DNA of 19,700 nt from DATIHT01 sp964348615 (GTDB lineage: Bacteria; Patescibacteriota; Microgenomatia; Curtissbacterales; GWA2-41-24), in NCBI GenBank assembly GCA_964348615.1, contig CAYGDE010000011.1, forward strand, positions 1 to 19,700, in the 5' to 3' direction. The first letter of the stretch is position 1. Every line of letters begins with the position of its first letter. The notes under the pieces are model-generated. The model searched no databases and had not been told where the DNA came from. It saw nothing but the letters and a program-made list of their open reading frames with translations. Positions 1 through 6,743 of this stretch are shown piece after piece. Both the position numbers and the translations under genes were made by a program.

Positions 1-23
1 TGTAAACCACAACAATCAGTTTA

Positions 24-42
24 TCCTGAACGAAGTGAAGGA
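24..42. repeat. Short dispersed-type element TCCTGAACGAAGTGAAGGA
   Basis: This 19-mer lies in the non-coding tail after the DUF4870 gene, between a 7-bp inverted repeat (ATCAGTT at 15-21, AACTGAT at 58-64). From memory, sequences of this kind recur many times in Microgenomates-like genomes; that cannot be checked here. A diverged relative may lie at 1974-1991. Positions 1-82 hold nothing else I recognise. Confidence 0.35.
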
Positions 43-82
43 AGCACTCAAAAATTGAACTGATGACAAAAACCCTTTCAAT

Positions 83-433
83 TTAGCTCGCCTTCCCTAC
101 CTGCTTTTCTGCAAAATCACCAACAATTGGCCATTTGTAAACCACACCCTGATAGGCCTTAATCATCGAAATAACCCAAACCACAACTGAAACAATACTT
201 ATCAAAGTATTTATAATCGACGCTAAAAAACCTAAAAATGTTAGGCTACCAAAAATAAGTGAAAATACTAAGTTAAAAACAAAAAGCGCTCCAAATATAA
301 CCACAGATTGCATAGCATGAAAACGAATGTATTTATCTTGTTTCTCCACCAAAAGGATAATAACGCCGGTGATAAAACCTAAAAAATAAGAAAGGGCTGC
401 AACGATATTTCGGTTTGTGTCTGTACTTGCCAT
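83..433 (-). CDS. DUF4870 (Tic20-like) small membrane protein
   Basis: The 116-aa product matches the DUF4870 pattern: an N-terminal NIVAALSYFLGF helix, a basic patch with a KYIRFHAMQS motif, two more long hydrophobic helices, and a YKWPIVGDFAEK tail. It should be an integral membrane protein with three or four helices; its biochemical role is unknown. I chose the ATG at 433 because a strong Shine-Dalgarno GGAGGTGA (448-441) lies 7 nt upstream. An upstream in-frame TTG at 454 would put that site inside the gene. It starts 17 nt after the EndoQ stop, so the two are probably co-transcribed. The family call is from recognition of the motifs and is fairly secure; function is not. Confidence 0.85.
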   Translation of the reverse strand: MASTDTNRNIVAALSYFLGFITGVIILLVEKQDKYIRFHAMQSVVIFGALFVFNLVFSLIFGSLTFLGFLASIINTLISIVSVVVWVISMIKAYQGVVYKWPIVGDFAEKQVGKAS

Positions 434-440
434 AATTAAA

Positions 441-448
441 TCACCTCC
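441..448 (-). promoter_or_regulatory. Shine-Dalgarno site of the DUF4870 gene
   Basis: GGAGGTGA on the minus strand, 7 nt before the ATG at 433, in the 17-nt gap after the EndoQ stop. It decides the start codon and shows that the organism uses SD-led initiation at operon-internal genes. Confidence 0.8.
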
Positions 449-450
449 AT

Positions 451-1815
451 TCAAACCAACAAATTCATCTGCGATTGTTCTCCATTTAATTCTACCTCAT
501 CGCCAGCTTTCGCATCTGGCCAAATTGAAACTACTCCAAATTTCCCATCATAGCCTGGCTCCACTACAATATCCCTGCTCCTTACTTTAGAAATCGCTTC
601 GGCAACTTTTTCAGAAGAAAGTTTTTTAATCTGCGCAATATCTGCTTTCAACAAAACTCCAAACTCCGAACCAATTGCGTTTACTAAAGTTAAGTAAGCA
701 TCCTGCACCTTTTTTGTTCCTACCCCAACCTCAAAAACTTCGGCCAATATTTCCCCCAAAGGCACCATTGAAACATATGGCGGACGTTTTCCTTTCGGAT
801 CATGCATCCACTTGGCGCCATTCCGGTCTCTGGTCTCTGGCAACTGGTCTCTATTTTTCAACTCTTGCACCCTATGCATTACTCCCACCGTAAGTGGCCT
901 GTGGCAAACCGGACAAATATCTCCGTTTTTTTTGGACTGTTCGGGGTTTTGGGAAAAATTGCAATCCCTATGCCCCGTAAAATGATACTTTCCTTCCTCC
1001 GGATAAAACTCAATGGTGAAAGCAATCTTAGAATCTTTCCCAAAACCCGTAATTGCATGATAAATGGAATCATAGCTAACCTCCGCCGCTTCAAACACCG
1101 TTGCTTCCCTACCCATTTTTTCCAAAGAATGAGCATCCGAAAAAGAAAGGATCGCCCGGCTATCCAAATCACCAACCTGCCAATTCATAGCCGGATCCGA
1201 AGACAACCCAGTTTCTACACCGTAAATATTTTTGGCCATTTTCCCAAAACATTCGGAAATAGAATTAAATCCGGAAAAGCTTCCAAATACCGAAAACCAA
1301 GGCGTCCATGCGTGTGCAGGAATAATCAAGGCCTTATCATCAACAGTTAGCGCAATTTCGGCCAAAACTTCAGATGATATTCCCACAATTGGCCTACCGT
1401 CAGACCTCAAATTAGACCCGCGTTTTACCAATTCTTTATTAAATTTTTCGACACTAACCAAACTTGGAAAGAAAAACAAAGTGTGAATTCTTCTACCTTT
1501 TCCTCCTTGAGAATAAATCGAAGAAACCTCGCACGAAAGCAAAAAGTACACTGGCTCTTGTTTTACATCAATAAATCCATTATTGCCTGGTCTCTGGGCA
1601 CTGGTCTCTATCCTTCTTAATTTAAACAGTCCATTCCCTGCATCTTCTAATTCATTTTTCAACTGCTCAAACCAAAAAGGGTGTGTAAAATCTCCAGTCG
1701 CCAAAACATTAATCCCCTTCATTTTGCCCCACGCCGCCATATTAGGAAGAATCATAGCTTGGGATACTGCTCTTGAGTACTTACTGTGTAAATGAAGATC
1801 CGCAACAAATTTCAT
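451..1815 (-). CDS. Endonuclease Q-like PHP-domain DNA repair nuclease
   Basis: The 454-aa product begins MKFVADLHLHSKYSRAVS, the PHP metal-site motif of the TIGR00375/EndoQ family. It continues with GDFTHP near residue 50, an SCEVSS segment, a PAHAWTPWFSVFGS block, FSDAHS, and a Cys-rich zinc motif (HRDC...CPVC) around residues 282-302. It ends with the family-typical VEPGYDGKFGVVSIW. Characterised EndoQ enzymes, mostly archaeal with some bacterial, cut DNA 5' of deaminated bases and abasic sites. The ATG at 1815 is preferred to an upstream TTG (1842), because it places the DLHLH motif at the usual N-terminal position. Two heptamer repeat arrays are embedded, near residues 69-75 and 322-330; the second directly follows the zinc motif. 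EndoQ specificity is inferred from the family. Confidence 0.88.
   Translation of the reverse strand: MKFVADLHLHSKYSRAVSQAMILPNMAAWGKMKGINVLATGDFTHPFWFEQLKNELEDAGNGLFKLRRIETSAQRPGNNGFIDVKQEPVYFLLSCEVSSIYSQGGKGRRIHTLFFFPSLVSVEKFNKELVKRGSNLRSDGRPIVGISSEVLAEIALTVDDKALIIPAHAWTPWFSVFGSFSGFNSISECFGKMAKNIYGVETGLSSDPAMNWQVGDLDSRAILSFSDAHSLEKMGREATVFEAAEVSYDSIYHAITGFGKDSKIAFTIEFYPEEGKYHFTGHRDCNFSQNPEQSKKNGDICPVCHRPLTVGVMHRVQELKNRDQLPETRDRNGAKWMHDPKGKRPPYVSMVPLGEILAEVFEVGVGTKKVQDAYLTLVNAIGSEFGVLLKADIAQIKKLSSEKVAEAISKVRSRDIVVEPGYDGKFGVVSIWPDAKAGDEVELNGEQSQMNLLV
825..852. repeat. Heptamer array (GGTCTCT family), copy 1 in EndoQ gene
   Basis: Four 7-nt units on the plus strand: GGTCTCT three times and GGCAACT as the third unit. 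On the coding strand it encodes RDQLPETRD, just after the zinc motif of EndoQ. Matching arrays lie in trpS, the glycosyltransferase gene, fic and elsewhere in this gene. Confidence 0.85.
1589..1609. repeat. Heptamer array (GGTCTCT family), copy 2 in EndoQ gene
   Basis: Three 7-nt units on the plus strand, GGTCTCT-GGGCACT-GGTCTCT in order. On the coding strand it is read as IETSAQRPG, a different frame from copy 1 in the same gene. Confidence 0.8.
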
Positions 1816-1849
1816 TACCGAACCCTTTTTAAACCCAATCAATATTACT

Positions 1850-1855
1850 TGTCAA
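1850..1855 (-). promoter_or_regulatory. Possible -35 box for the EndoQ gene
   Basis: A perfect TTGACA on the minus strand is followed after 16 nt by TTTAAA, or after 17 nt by TTAAAA, which are weak -10 candidates. The predicted start would be only a few nt before the ATG at 1815. The -35 is good and the -10 poor, so this is tentative. Confidence 0.3.
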
Positions 1856-2009
1856 CTCGTTCGATACCTACAACTAATTCCACAACAGGCTTGCTCGCAA
1901 TTCAAAAACATGATGAAGTCGGATGTGTAGCTTTTGTGTATCGAGCTTAAAGTTAGATACGGTGCCGACGGAATCCTGAGCGAGACGGAGATAAATGATC
2001 GAAAGTTAA

Positions 2010-2034
2010 AAAAAGCTCCGGTCGAACGCTTTTT
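2010..2034 (-). terminator. Weak terminator-like hairpin after trehalase
   Basis: Arms AAAAAGC and GCTTTTT pair around an 11-nt loop about 30 nt after the trehalase stop, and the T-run extends beyond the arm on the minus strand. Only two G-C pairs are present, so it is a weak candidate. Confidence 0.35.
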
Positions 2035-2065
2035 GAATGCGACAAGACTGGTGTGGAGAAACCTT

Positions 2066-3316
2066 TCAAAACCAACCCAATCTTCGCACCATAAACACCG
2101 GTGTTGCACCATCTGGAGCATTCTCAATCAACTTTAGCATCTTCACAAAAATCATAAAAACCGCATTCGTCCAAGCAAATCCAGGTGGAGTAGGATACCT
2201 GTCAGGTTCTCCAATTCTACCGCGCACCACATCATACTTTTCCCACAATTCTCCAGTTTCCAAAAAAACCTTAATATTGACAGCCAACCATTTAGTTATT
2301 ACTCTTTTGGCCAAATGGACATAACCATATCTTAAAAGCGCCTCAACCACTCTAAGTTCAGTTGGCGGCCAACCATTAGGCCAGTCCCACTGCTTATTGT
2401 TTGCAAATGGCACAGACTGCACAATTCCCCAATCTTTTTGCAACTGCCGAACCAAAAGTTTTACAACTCGTTGCGCTTGCTCAAACGAAGCAATTCCAAC
2501 ATTTAAGGGAAAGGTGCCAGCAATCGTAATTAAAGGACTAATCTTACCTTCTTCGAAATTGTAGTCAAAATAATAACCCTCCTTCTCGTTCCACATGTAC
2601 TTGTTAATAAGTTCGAACCGCTTTTGGGCAAGTTCCCCAAATCTTTTTGCCTTCAAATCGCGCTTTAAAATCCTATATGCTGCTTCGAGATCTTTTTCGT
2701 AAATATAAAGTAGGCAGTTTAAATCCACGGGGTTATAGCTCAAACACTTATCCGAAAAACGCGCAGTCATATCCCAACCCGATTCCGCCTCTGCCAAATA
2801 ATCTAAAGCATTTAAATCATAGTATCTAGAAAGCCCTGTTGGTGTCAGCCTGTAGTTACGTAAGTGAATTTTACCCATCCACACGTCGTTGTATTCCATT
2901 TCCAAAAGCTCACATGCCCGCCTGAGCCATCTTTTATCTTTAGTCTTTTCATAAACGATAGAAACCATACTCGAAAGTAAAGGAGGCTGAGAACGTGTAA
3001 GGAAATAAAAACGCGAGGCATTTGGAATAATCCCAAACCGCGCAACCATATGCAAAAGATTATTAACCATACCAACTGCAACATCAGAATACTTTGGATG
3101 GTCAATAAGAGCCCTCACAACAGGATAAGAATCCCAGTAATATTGCTCCTGAAAAACGTCAGTTGCAGCAGGCACAATATATGGGTAAGGAAGACCAATT
3201 AAACTGCGCAAATCTTTCTTGTTGGTTCGAATAAGCTTTGGCCAATAGTCTTCAATATATGAAAGCACTGCCTTCACATTTTTAGGGGTAAAATATTTTG
3301 CAAAATCTTCAGCCAT
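2066..3316 (-). CDS. treA: Trehalase, glycoside hydrolase family 37
   Basis: The 416-aa product hydrolyses alpha,alpha-trehalose to two glucoses if the family call holds. GH37 landmarks are visible: a signature-1 variant with QEQYYWDSY near residue 58, ESGWDMTARF near residue 180 carrying the expected catalytic acid Asp, QWDWPNGWPP near residue 310 (signature 2), and ELWEKYDV near residue 358 with the expected catalytic base Glu. No signal peptide is seen, so it is probably cytosolic. It is shorter than the roughly 550-residue E. coli enzymes, mostly by lacking N-terminal sequence. It starts 45 nt after the ligase stop with a modest AAGG upstream of the ATG. A neutral glycosidase acting on a related disaccharide is possible, but both catalytic residues and both signatures fit trehalase. 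Confidence 0.9.
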   Translation of the reverse strand: MAEDFAKYFTPKNVKAVLSYIEDYWPKLIRTNKKDLRSLIGLPYPYIVPAATDVFQEQYYWDSYPVVRALIDHPKYSDVAVGMVNNLLHMVARFGIIPNASRFYFLTRSQPPLLSSMVSIVYEKTKDKRWLRRACELLEMEYNDVWMGKIHLRNYRLTPTGLSRYYDLNALDYLAEAESGWDMTARFSDKCLSYNPVDLNCLLYIYEKDLEAAYRILKRDLKAKRFGELAQKRFELINKYMWNEKEGYYFDYNFEEGKISPLITIAGTFPLNVGIASFEQAQRVVKLLVRQLQKDWGIVQSVPFANNKQWDWPNGWPPTELRVVEALLRYGYVHLAKRVITKWLAVNIKVFLETGELWEKYDVVRGRIGEPDRYPTPPGFAWTNAVFMIFVKMLKLIENAPDGATPVFMVRRLGWF

Positions 3317-3361
3317 ATTTTTACAACCTTACCACTGCCAATTTAATCTGTAAACTGGGAA

Positions 3362-5104
3362 TTATTTCTTGTGATTGTGGTATTGGCTTGCAAAAAGTTT
3401 CTTGATTTCGTCAACAGTTGTTGCATCCTCTGCTCTTTTGTCTTTATCTCTAAACTTCACCAGCCTTGGGAATCTTAGGGCAAAACCGATCCCTTCCTCG
3501 TTTTCCCCAGCTGTATGATTTGGAGATTTTGTAATTTCGTCAGCATAAATTTCCATAACAACTTTTGGTTCCACCCAATAAGTGGGTTCAATTTTAGAGT
3601 AAACTCGAGCTGGCTTATGAGAAACTTTAAGCTTTTTCGCAATCTCGTTAACCTCTCTGAATTCTTCATCGGTCAAACCAGTACCAAGCCTAGAAATAGT
3701 ATCAAACTTATCCGTTTTTTTGTCATAAACCCCAATCAAAAGCCCCCCAACTCCAAAATCCGTTCGCTTCCCTTTCCCAGCATAAACTCCCAAAAGTACA
3801 CAATCTAATGTATCTGTCAACTCTCCAGCCGAAGACCTTTTAAATTTAATCCAATGAAAACCTCTACCCCCAGCTTTATATGGAGAATCCAACTTTTTAA
3901 GCATCAAGCCTTCCAATCCTTCCGAAACCGCCTCGTTGAAAAAATTAGTAATTTCTGCAGCTGTATGCAAAATTCTTTCCTCAGCCTGACGAATCACTAA
4001 ATTGTGTTTCATGAGAATAGATTCCAAAAGCTTTCGTCTTTCTTTCTGAGGTTTTTGAGTTATATCACTCCCATTCAAATACAAAATATCAAAAGCAAAC
4101 AAAACTAAAGGCAATTCTTTGGATTTTGCCTCAATGTCATATTTTCTTCTCCTTTTTGTGGTTTCCTGAAACGGTAAAAATTCTTCAGTTTGCGGATTAT
4201 AAGCAATTGCTTCGCCTTCCATAATTGCAGATTTTGCCTTGACCTCCCTTTTAACTCCCAAAACCAAATCCGGGAACATTGCTGTCATGTTTTCCAAATT
4301 TCTCGAAAAAAGCTTCACGTCATCACCATTTTTATGCACAGCCACGCGAAACCCATCAAATTTAGGCTCTGCAGCAAAAGTATCTCCAAGCCGCTTTACG
4401 GCCTCTTCTGCATTAGGCATTCGCTCTGCCAATGCCGGCCTAATTGGCTTACCAACAATTAATTTAGTTTCCAAGACTGCCTTTTCACCATGTTTGAAAA
4501 ATGTTTCAGCCACAAATCCAAGGTCCGAAGTTTTATTGTACGCATCCTCAAGAATCGGCCTCAGTTTTTTATCACCAGTCCTTGCAATAGAAAGTGCGTC
4601 CAAAACAGTCGGATCCCCAATCCCAAGACGCAACGTTCCCAGTGGAATGTTTACTACATGTTTAACGGAAATATCGTCTAACTTTTTAATAAGATTCGCC
4701 AAAGTTTCTATTTTCTTTTCTACAGATCCAACACCTCCAGTTTTTGCAATCTTCAAAAGCTCATCAAACACTTGGGTAACAGTTAAATTTGATTTAATAT
4801 TTAATGATTTTGCATGGTCTTGAGCAGCAAGGCCTATGTTCCCTCTTTTTCTGTAGTGTGCCAAAACCTGGTCTTTGGTTTTCCCATATGCTTTTCCCAC
4901 CGCTTGCGCAACCATAGATTCTGCCATTCCAATTTCCGTGGCCTCAAAAAACGGTGCAACCCTGCCTTGAATTAAATAGACAATCTTGCCAATTTCCACA
5001 GCATCCGATTCTTTGAAAAGTTTGGAGAGAATATCGATAAGCTCCAACCTCTTGGATGTCGCTTCTAACTTTTCGTAATATTCTGCCAACTTAGAAAATT
5101 TCAT
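3362..5104 (-). CDS. lig: ATP-dependent DNA ligase, archaeal type
   Basis: The 580-aa product has the full three-domain architecture of archaeal replicative ligases. An N-terminal DNA-binding domain starts MKFSKLAEYYEKLE. The adenylation motif EPKFDGFR lies near residue 248, where the Lys takes the AMP. Further nucleotidyltransferase motifs follow: FLPFQETTKRRRK with LFAFDILYLNG, EGLEGLMLKK and WIKFKR, then an OB-fold domain. It seals 3'-OH/5'-phosphate nicks using ATP. Most bacteria rely on NAD-dependent LigA, so this is either an addition or a replacement; the window cannot tell which. The 28-nt gap from fic and 45-nt gap to trehalase suggest one transcript. Length and all motifs are intact. 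Confidence 0.95.
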   Translation of the reverse strand: MKFSKLAEYYEKLEATSKRLELIDILSKLFKESDAVEIGKIVYLIQGRVAPFFEATEIGMAESMVAQAVGKAYGKTKDQVLAHYRKRGNIGLAAQDHAKSLNIKSNLTVTQVFDELLKIAKTGGVGSVEKKIETLANLIKKLDDISVKHVVNIPLGTLRLGIGDPTVLDALSIARTGDKKLRPILEDAYNKTSDLGFVAETFFKHGEKAVLETKLIVGKPIRPALAERMPNAEEAVKRLGDTFAAEPKFDGFRVAVHKNGDDVKLFSRNLENMTAMFPDLVLGVKREVKAKSAIMEGEAIAYNPQTEEFLPFQETTKRRRKYDIEAKSKELPLVLFAFDILYLNGSDITQKPQKERRKLLESILMKHNLVIRQAEERILHTAAEITNFFNEAVSEGLEGLMLKKLDSPYKAGGRGFHWIKFKRSSAGELTDTLDCVLLGVYAGKGKRTDFGVGGLLIGVYDKKTDKFDTISRLGTGLTDEEFREVNEIAKKLKVSHKPARVYSKIEPTYWVEPKVVMEIYADEITKSPNHTAGENEEGIGFALRFPRLVKFRDKDKRAEDATTVDEIKKLFASQYHNHKK

Positions 5105-5112
5105 TTTAGTAG

Positions 5113-5133
5113 TTATAACTTAGAACTTGTAAC
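5113..5133. repeat. Heptamer array in the fic-ligase spacer
   Basis: Three plus-strand units TTATAAC, TTAGAAC and TTGTAAC fill most of the 28-nt spacer and touch the fic stop codon. On the minus strand the last unit creates a TATAAC, 7 nt before the ligase ATG, which could act as a -10 box. Confidence 0.6.
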
Positions 5134-6194
5134 TATTTCAAAACGTATACCGCCCCTTTTGTACTGCCTTTTTTCTTAATCAGCTTTTTTTTCTGTAAAT
5201 CTTTCAAGTCCCGCAAAATAGTATCATCGGAATAATCCCGCAGTATACTCCTCCACTGCTTATTGGAAACAGAACCATTTTGTTCTATATATTCAACCAA
5301 TTTTAACTGCCTTTCAGACAAAGCAATTTGCCCTGTTCTGCCTTTTAGCTTCGAATCTAAAGATAATTTTCTCACCCGCTCTTTCACCATTTCTAACTCT
5401 TCTGCCAAACCTTCACAAAAGTATTCAAGCCAAACAGTCAAGTCTTTTTCCCAAAGCTGGGCTTTTTGGTTAGAAACTTCTTGTAAAGTTTCATAATATC
5501 TTTTGGCATTCCTGTCAAAATATTCCTCCAAAGAAAAAAACTTCTTAATATCATAACCCCCGGCAAACATTACCATCGTGGCAAAAGCACGCGCAGTCCT
5601 GCCATTACCGTCTACAAAAGGGTGGATATATGCCAAAACATAATGGGCAATGCCTGCCCGCAAAACTGGGTGAATATCTGTTCCTTCTTCGCTATTTAAC
5701 CAATTCAAAAAATCACCAACCAACTCGCCAATATCGTAAGATCTTGGTGGTGTAAAACTCACATCACCAGTTTTGGAATTTTTAACCAAAACTTGGGTTT
5801 TACGATATTTCCCTGCCGCCTCATCCCTTAAAACTTTCTTAACCGTAAGCCTGTGAATTTCCAGTAAGTCTTTTTCTGTTAATTTCTGTTCTCTGGCAAC
5901 AGGTCTCTTTTTGTCGATATACTTCAAAACTTCCCGATAGTTCAAAATCTCCTGCACATCGCGATCGCGTCCCACCACTGTCTCACCGGAAAGAACCGCT
6001 GCCACTTCACCTGTATCCAACTGGTTACCTTCTATATGGGTTCCATGGTGAACTGTCCTAACAATCGCTTCCTGCCTAAACTTTGCCTCGTATGCAGGCA
6101 CCAAAGGAGCTCCTTCAATAACTTCTTTTGCGGCTTCTATCTTGCCAACGTACTTTAAGATTTTTGAACTGATTGTGAATTTTGGAGAATACAT
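5133..6194 (-). CDS. Fic-family AMP transferase with C-terminal winged helix
   Basis: The 353-aa product carries the Fic core motif HPFVDGNGRTAR around residues 189-200, with the catalytic His. A THIEGN segment upstream resembles the inhibitory-helix motif, although the usual Ser/Thr four residues before the Glu is Gly here. The C-terminal ~65 residues (SERQLKLVEYIEQNGSV..., TILRDLKDLQKKKLI) form a winged helix-turn-helix. Fic proteins usually transfer AMP from ATP to a hydroxyl of a target protein; forms with a DNA-binding tail may also regulate transcription. No antitoxin partner is evident. The start at ATG 6194 is supported by an extended -10 box 6 nt upstream. A heptamer array encodes RPVAREQ near residues 96-102. 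The target is unknown. Confidence 0.9.
   Translation of the reverse strand: MYSPKFTISSKILKYVGKIEAAKEVIEGAPLVPAYEAKFRQEAIVRTVHHGTHIEGNQLDTGEVAAVLSGETVVGRDRDVQEILNYREVLKYIDKKRPVAREQKLTEKDLLEIHRLTVKKVLRDEAAGKYRKTQVLVKNSKTGDVSFTPPRSYDIGELVGDFLNWLNSEEGTDIHPVLRAGIAHYVLAYIHPFVDGNGRTARAFATMVMFAGGYDIKKFFSLEEYFDRNAKRYYETLQEVSNQKAQLWEKDLTVWLEYFCEGLAEELEMVKERVRKLSLDSKLKGRTGQIALSERQLKLVEYIEQNGSVSNKQWRSILRDYSDDTILRDLKDLQKKKLIKKKGSTKGAVYVLK
5888..5908. repeat. Heptamer array (GGTCTCT family) in fic
   Basis: Three plus-strand units, GTTCTCT-GGCAACA-GGTCTCT, a diverged version of the arrays in the EndoQ gene, the glycosyltransferase gene and trpS. Here it is read as RPVAREQ, the third possible frame. Confidence 0.7.
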
Positions 6195-6200
6195 CACCTA

Positions 6201-6209
6201 ATTATCGCA
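6201..6209 (-). promoter_or_regulatory. Extended -10 promoter of fic
   Basis: TGCGATAAT on the minus strand (extended TGn plus GATAAT) ends exactly 6 nt before the ATG at 6194. That spacing would start the transcript at or next to the start codon, giving a leaderless mRNA. There is no well-placed Shine-Dalgarno. Confidence 0.5.
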
Positions 6210-6232
6210 CAATAACCGCAAAAATCAAGCAT

Positions 6233-6511
6233 CTATCCATCGTAATGTCTATCTTGCACTTTTGCGATCCCGTAAGCAATTCCAATTTCAGAAAGTGCAC
6301 AACCAAGTCTTGTCATTTCATCTGGGGCAATGCTTGCAAAAATTCTTTTAACACTGACAGGGTGGTTATTTACTCCAAATTTCACAACGTCAGCAATCAT
6401 CGCGTCGTGCAAACCCAAACCATATAAGACCTCTCGCGCAGATTCTAAATCACAAGGCATACAGGAAATCTGGATATTTTCGCTAGCTTGTTCAATAAAT
6501 CTCTCTCCCAT
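6233..6511 (-). CDS. Unknown 92-aa CxxC protein under a SAM riboswitch
   Basis: I do not recognise this protein. It is soluble-looking with no membrane segment or signal peptide. A CMPC motif at residues 17-20 could bind metal or be redox-active, and there is one more Cys at 71. The rest is probably mostly helical, with His at 35, 50 and 89. It is very likely a real gene: a clear Shine-Dalgarno AAGGAGGTG (6524-6516) precedes its ATG at good spacing, and directly upstream lies a complete SAM-I riboswitch with terminator. It should therefore be made when S-adenosylmethionine is scarce. Fic starts 38 nt downstream but appears to have its own promoter. A role in methionine or SAM metabolism is suggested only by the riboswitch. 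Confidence 0.8.
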   Translation of the reverse strand: MGERFIEQASENIQISCMPCDLESAREVLYGLGLHDAMIADVVKFGVNNHPVSVKRIFASIAPDEMTRLGCALSEIGIAYGIAKVQDRHYDG

Positions 6512-6515
6512 AAAA

Positions 6516-6524
6516 CACCTCCTT
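6516..6524 (-). promoter_or_regulatory. Shine-Dalgarno site of the 92-aa gene
   Basis: AAGGAGGTG on the minus strand, four nt before the ATG at 6511 and a few nt after the terminator T-run. It confirms the start codon and places the gene directly under the riboswitch. Confidence 0.85.
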
Positions 6525-6532
6525 TTTGATCA

Positions 6533-6557
6533 TAAAAAAACCTCTCCTAAGAGAGGT
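6533..6557 (-). terminator. Intrinsic terminator of the SAM riboswitch
   Basis: Minus-strand hairpin ACCTCTC-TTAG-GAGAGGT followed by a run of Ts. Its 5' arm and loop (CTCTC..AGGA) can instead pair with TCCTGAGAG (6588-6580), just after the aptamer, forming an antiterminator. SAM binding would hold the aptamer closed and let the terminator form: a classical OFF switch. Confidence 0.87.
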
Positions 6558-6588
6558 AAATTATTTTTTCCTTCGATTACTCTCAGGA

Positions 6589-6691
6589 CTAATCTCCCCT
6601 TATGGAATTGGTTTAGCACCGCGCTCTGCCTTGCAGAATCGGTTGCTGGGCGTATCTACGGGCCAAAACCCTACTCGCCACTCTTGATTAA
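6589..6691 (-). ncRNA. SAM-I riboswitch (S-box) aptamer
   Basis: The minus-strand RNA shows the S-box core in order: P1 TTAATC/GATTAG (6691-6686 with 6594-6589); ATCAAGAG in J1/2; P2 GGCG/CGCC, with an internal GA-containing bulge where the kink-turn belongs and an apical GGG/CCC stem; loop TTTTGGCCC; the invariant GCAACC; P3 CTGC/GCAG; and GGTGCTAAACCAATTCC, including the J3/4 core. The loop-2 TTGG can pair with CCAA in J3/4, the expected pseudoknot. A short P4 (TTCC/GGGG) follows. Everything needed to bind S-adenosylmethionine appears intact. It is followed by an antiterminator/terminator pair and the 92-aa gene. Confidence 0.93.
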
Positions 6692-6714
6692 GTATTAATT
6701 TGTTAACAAACTTA

Positions 6715-6743
6715 ATCTTAAAGTTTTTTGGAAATTAAGTCAA
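6715..6743 (-). promoter_or_regulatory. Promoter of the SAM riboswitch transcript
   Basis: TTGACT (6743-6738) and TAAGAT (6720-6715) are separated by 17 nt, inside the 3' end of the SGNH hydrolase gene. The predicted start near 6708 lies about 17 nt before P1. This is the only reasonable sigma-70-type pair close enough to the aptamer, but the -10 matches only four of six positions. Confidence 0.45.

Larger units (their letters stand above)
1816..2065. other. 250-nt spacer between trehalase and EndoQ genes
   Basis: This is the longest gene-free stretch. It contains a terminator-like hairpin just after trehalase (2010-2034), a possible dispersed element (TCCTGAGCGAGACGGAGA, 1974-1991) and the putative EndoQ -35 box. 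A short open frame across it on the minus strand overlaps the trehalase 3' end and shows no protein-like features. I see no tRNA or recognisable RNA. Confidence 0.5.

Noticed and set aside
802..1350. 182-codon open frame on the plus strand inside the EndoQ gene
   Set aside because: It is antisense to conserved EndoQ motifs, and its composition reflects the complement of the real gene.
1852..2127. 91-codon open frame on the minus strand after trehalase
   Set aside because: It overlaps the trehalase 3' end in another frame, runs through the hairpin and repeat-like DNA, and has no Shine-Dalgarno or protein-like pattern.
4239..4823. 194-codon open frame on the plus strand inside the ligase gene
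   Set aside because: It is antisense to a complete, well-conserved ligase and has no independent start signals.
5133..6511. 92-aa protein plus Fic as a toxin-antitoxin pair
   Set aside because: The small protein lacks the inhibitory Fic antitoxin motif, the Fic protein seems to have its own internal inhibitory segment, and the small gene is controlled by a SAM riboswitch.
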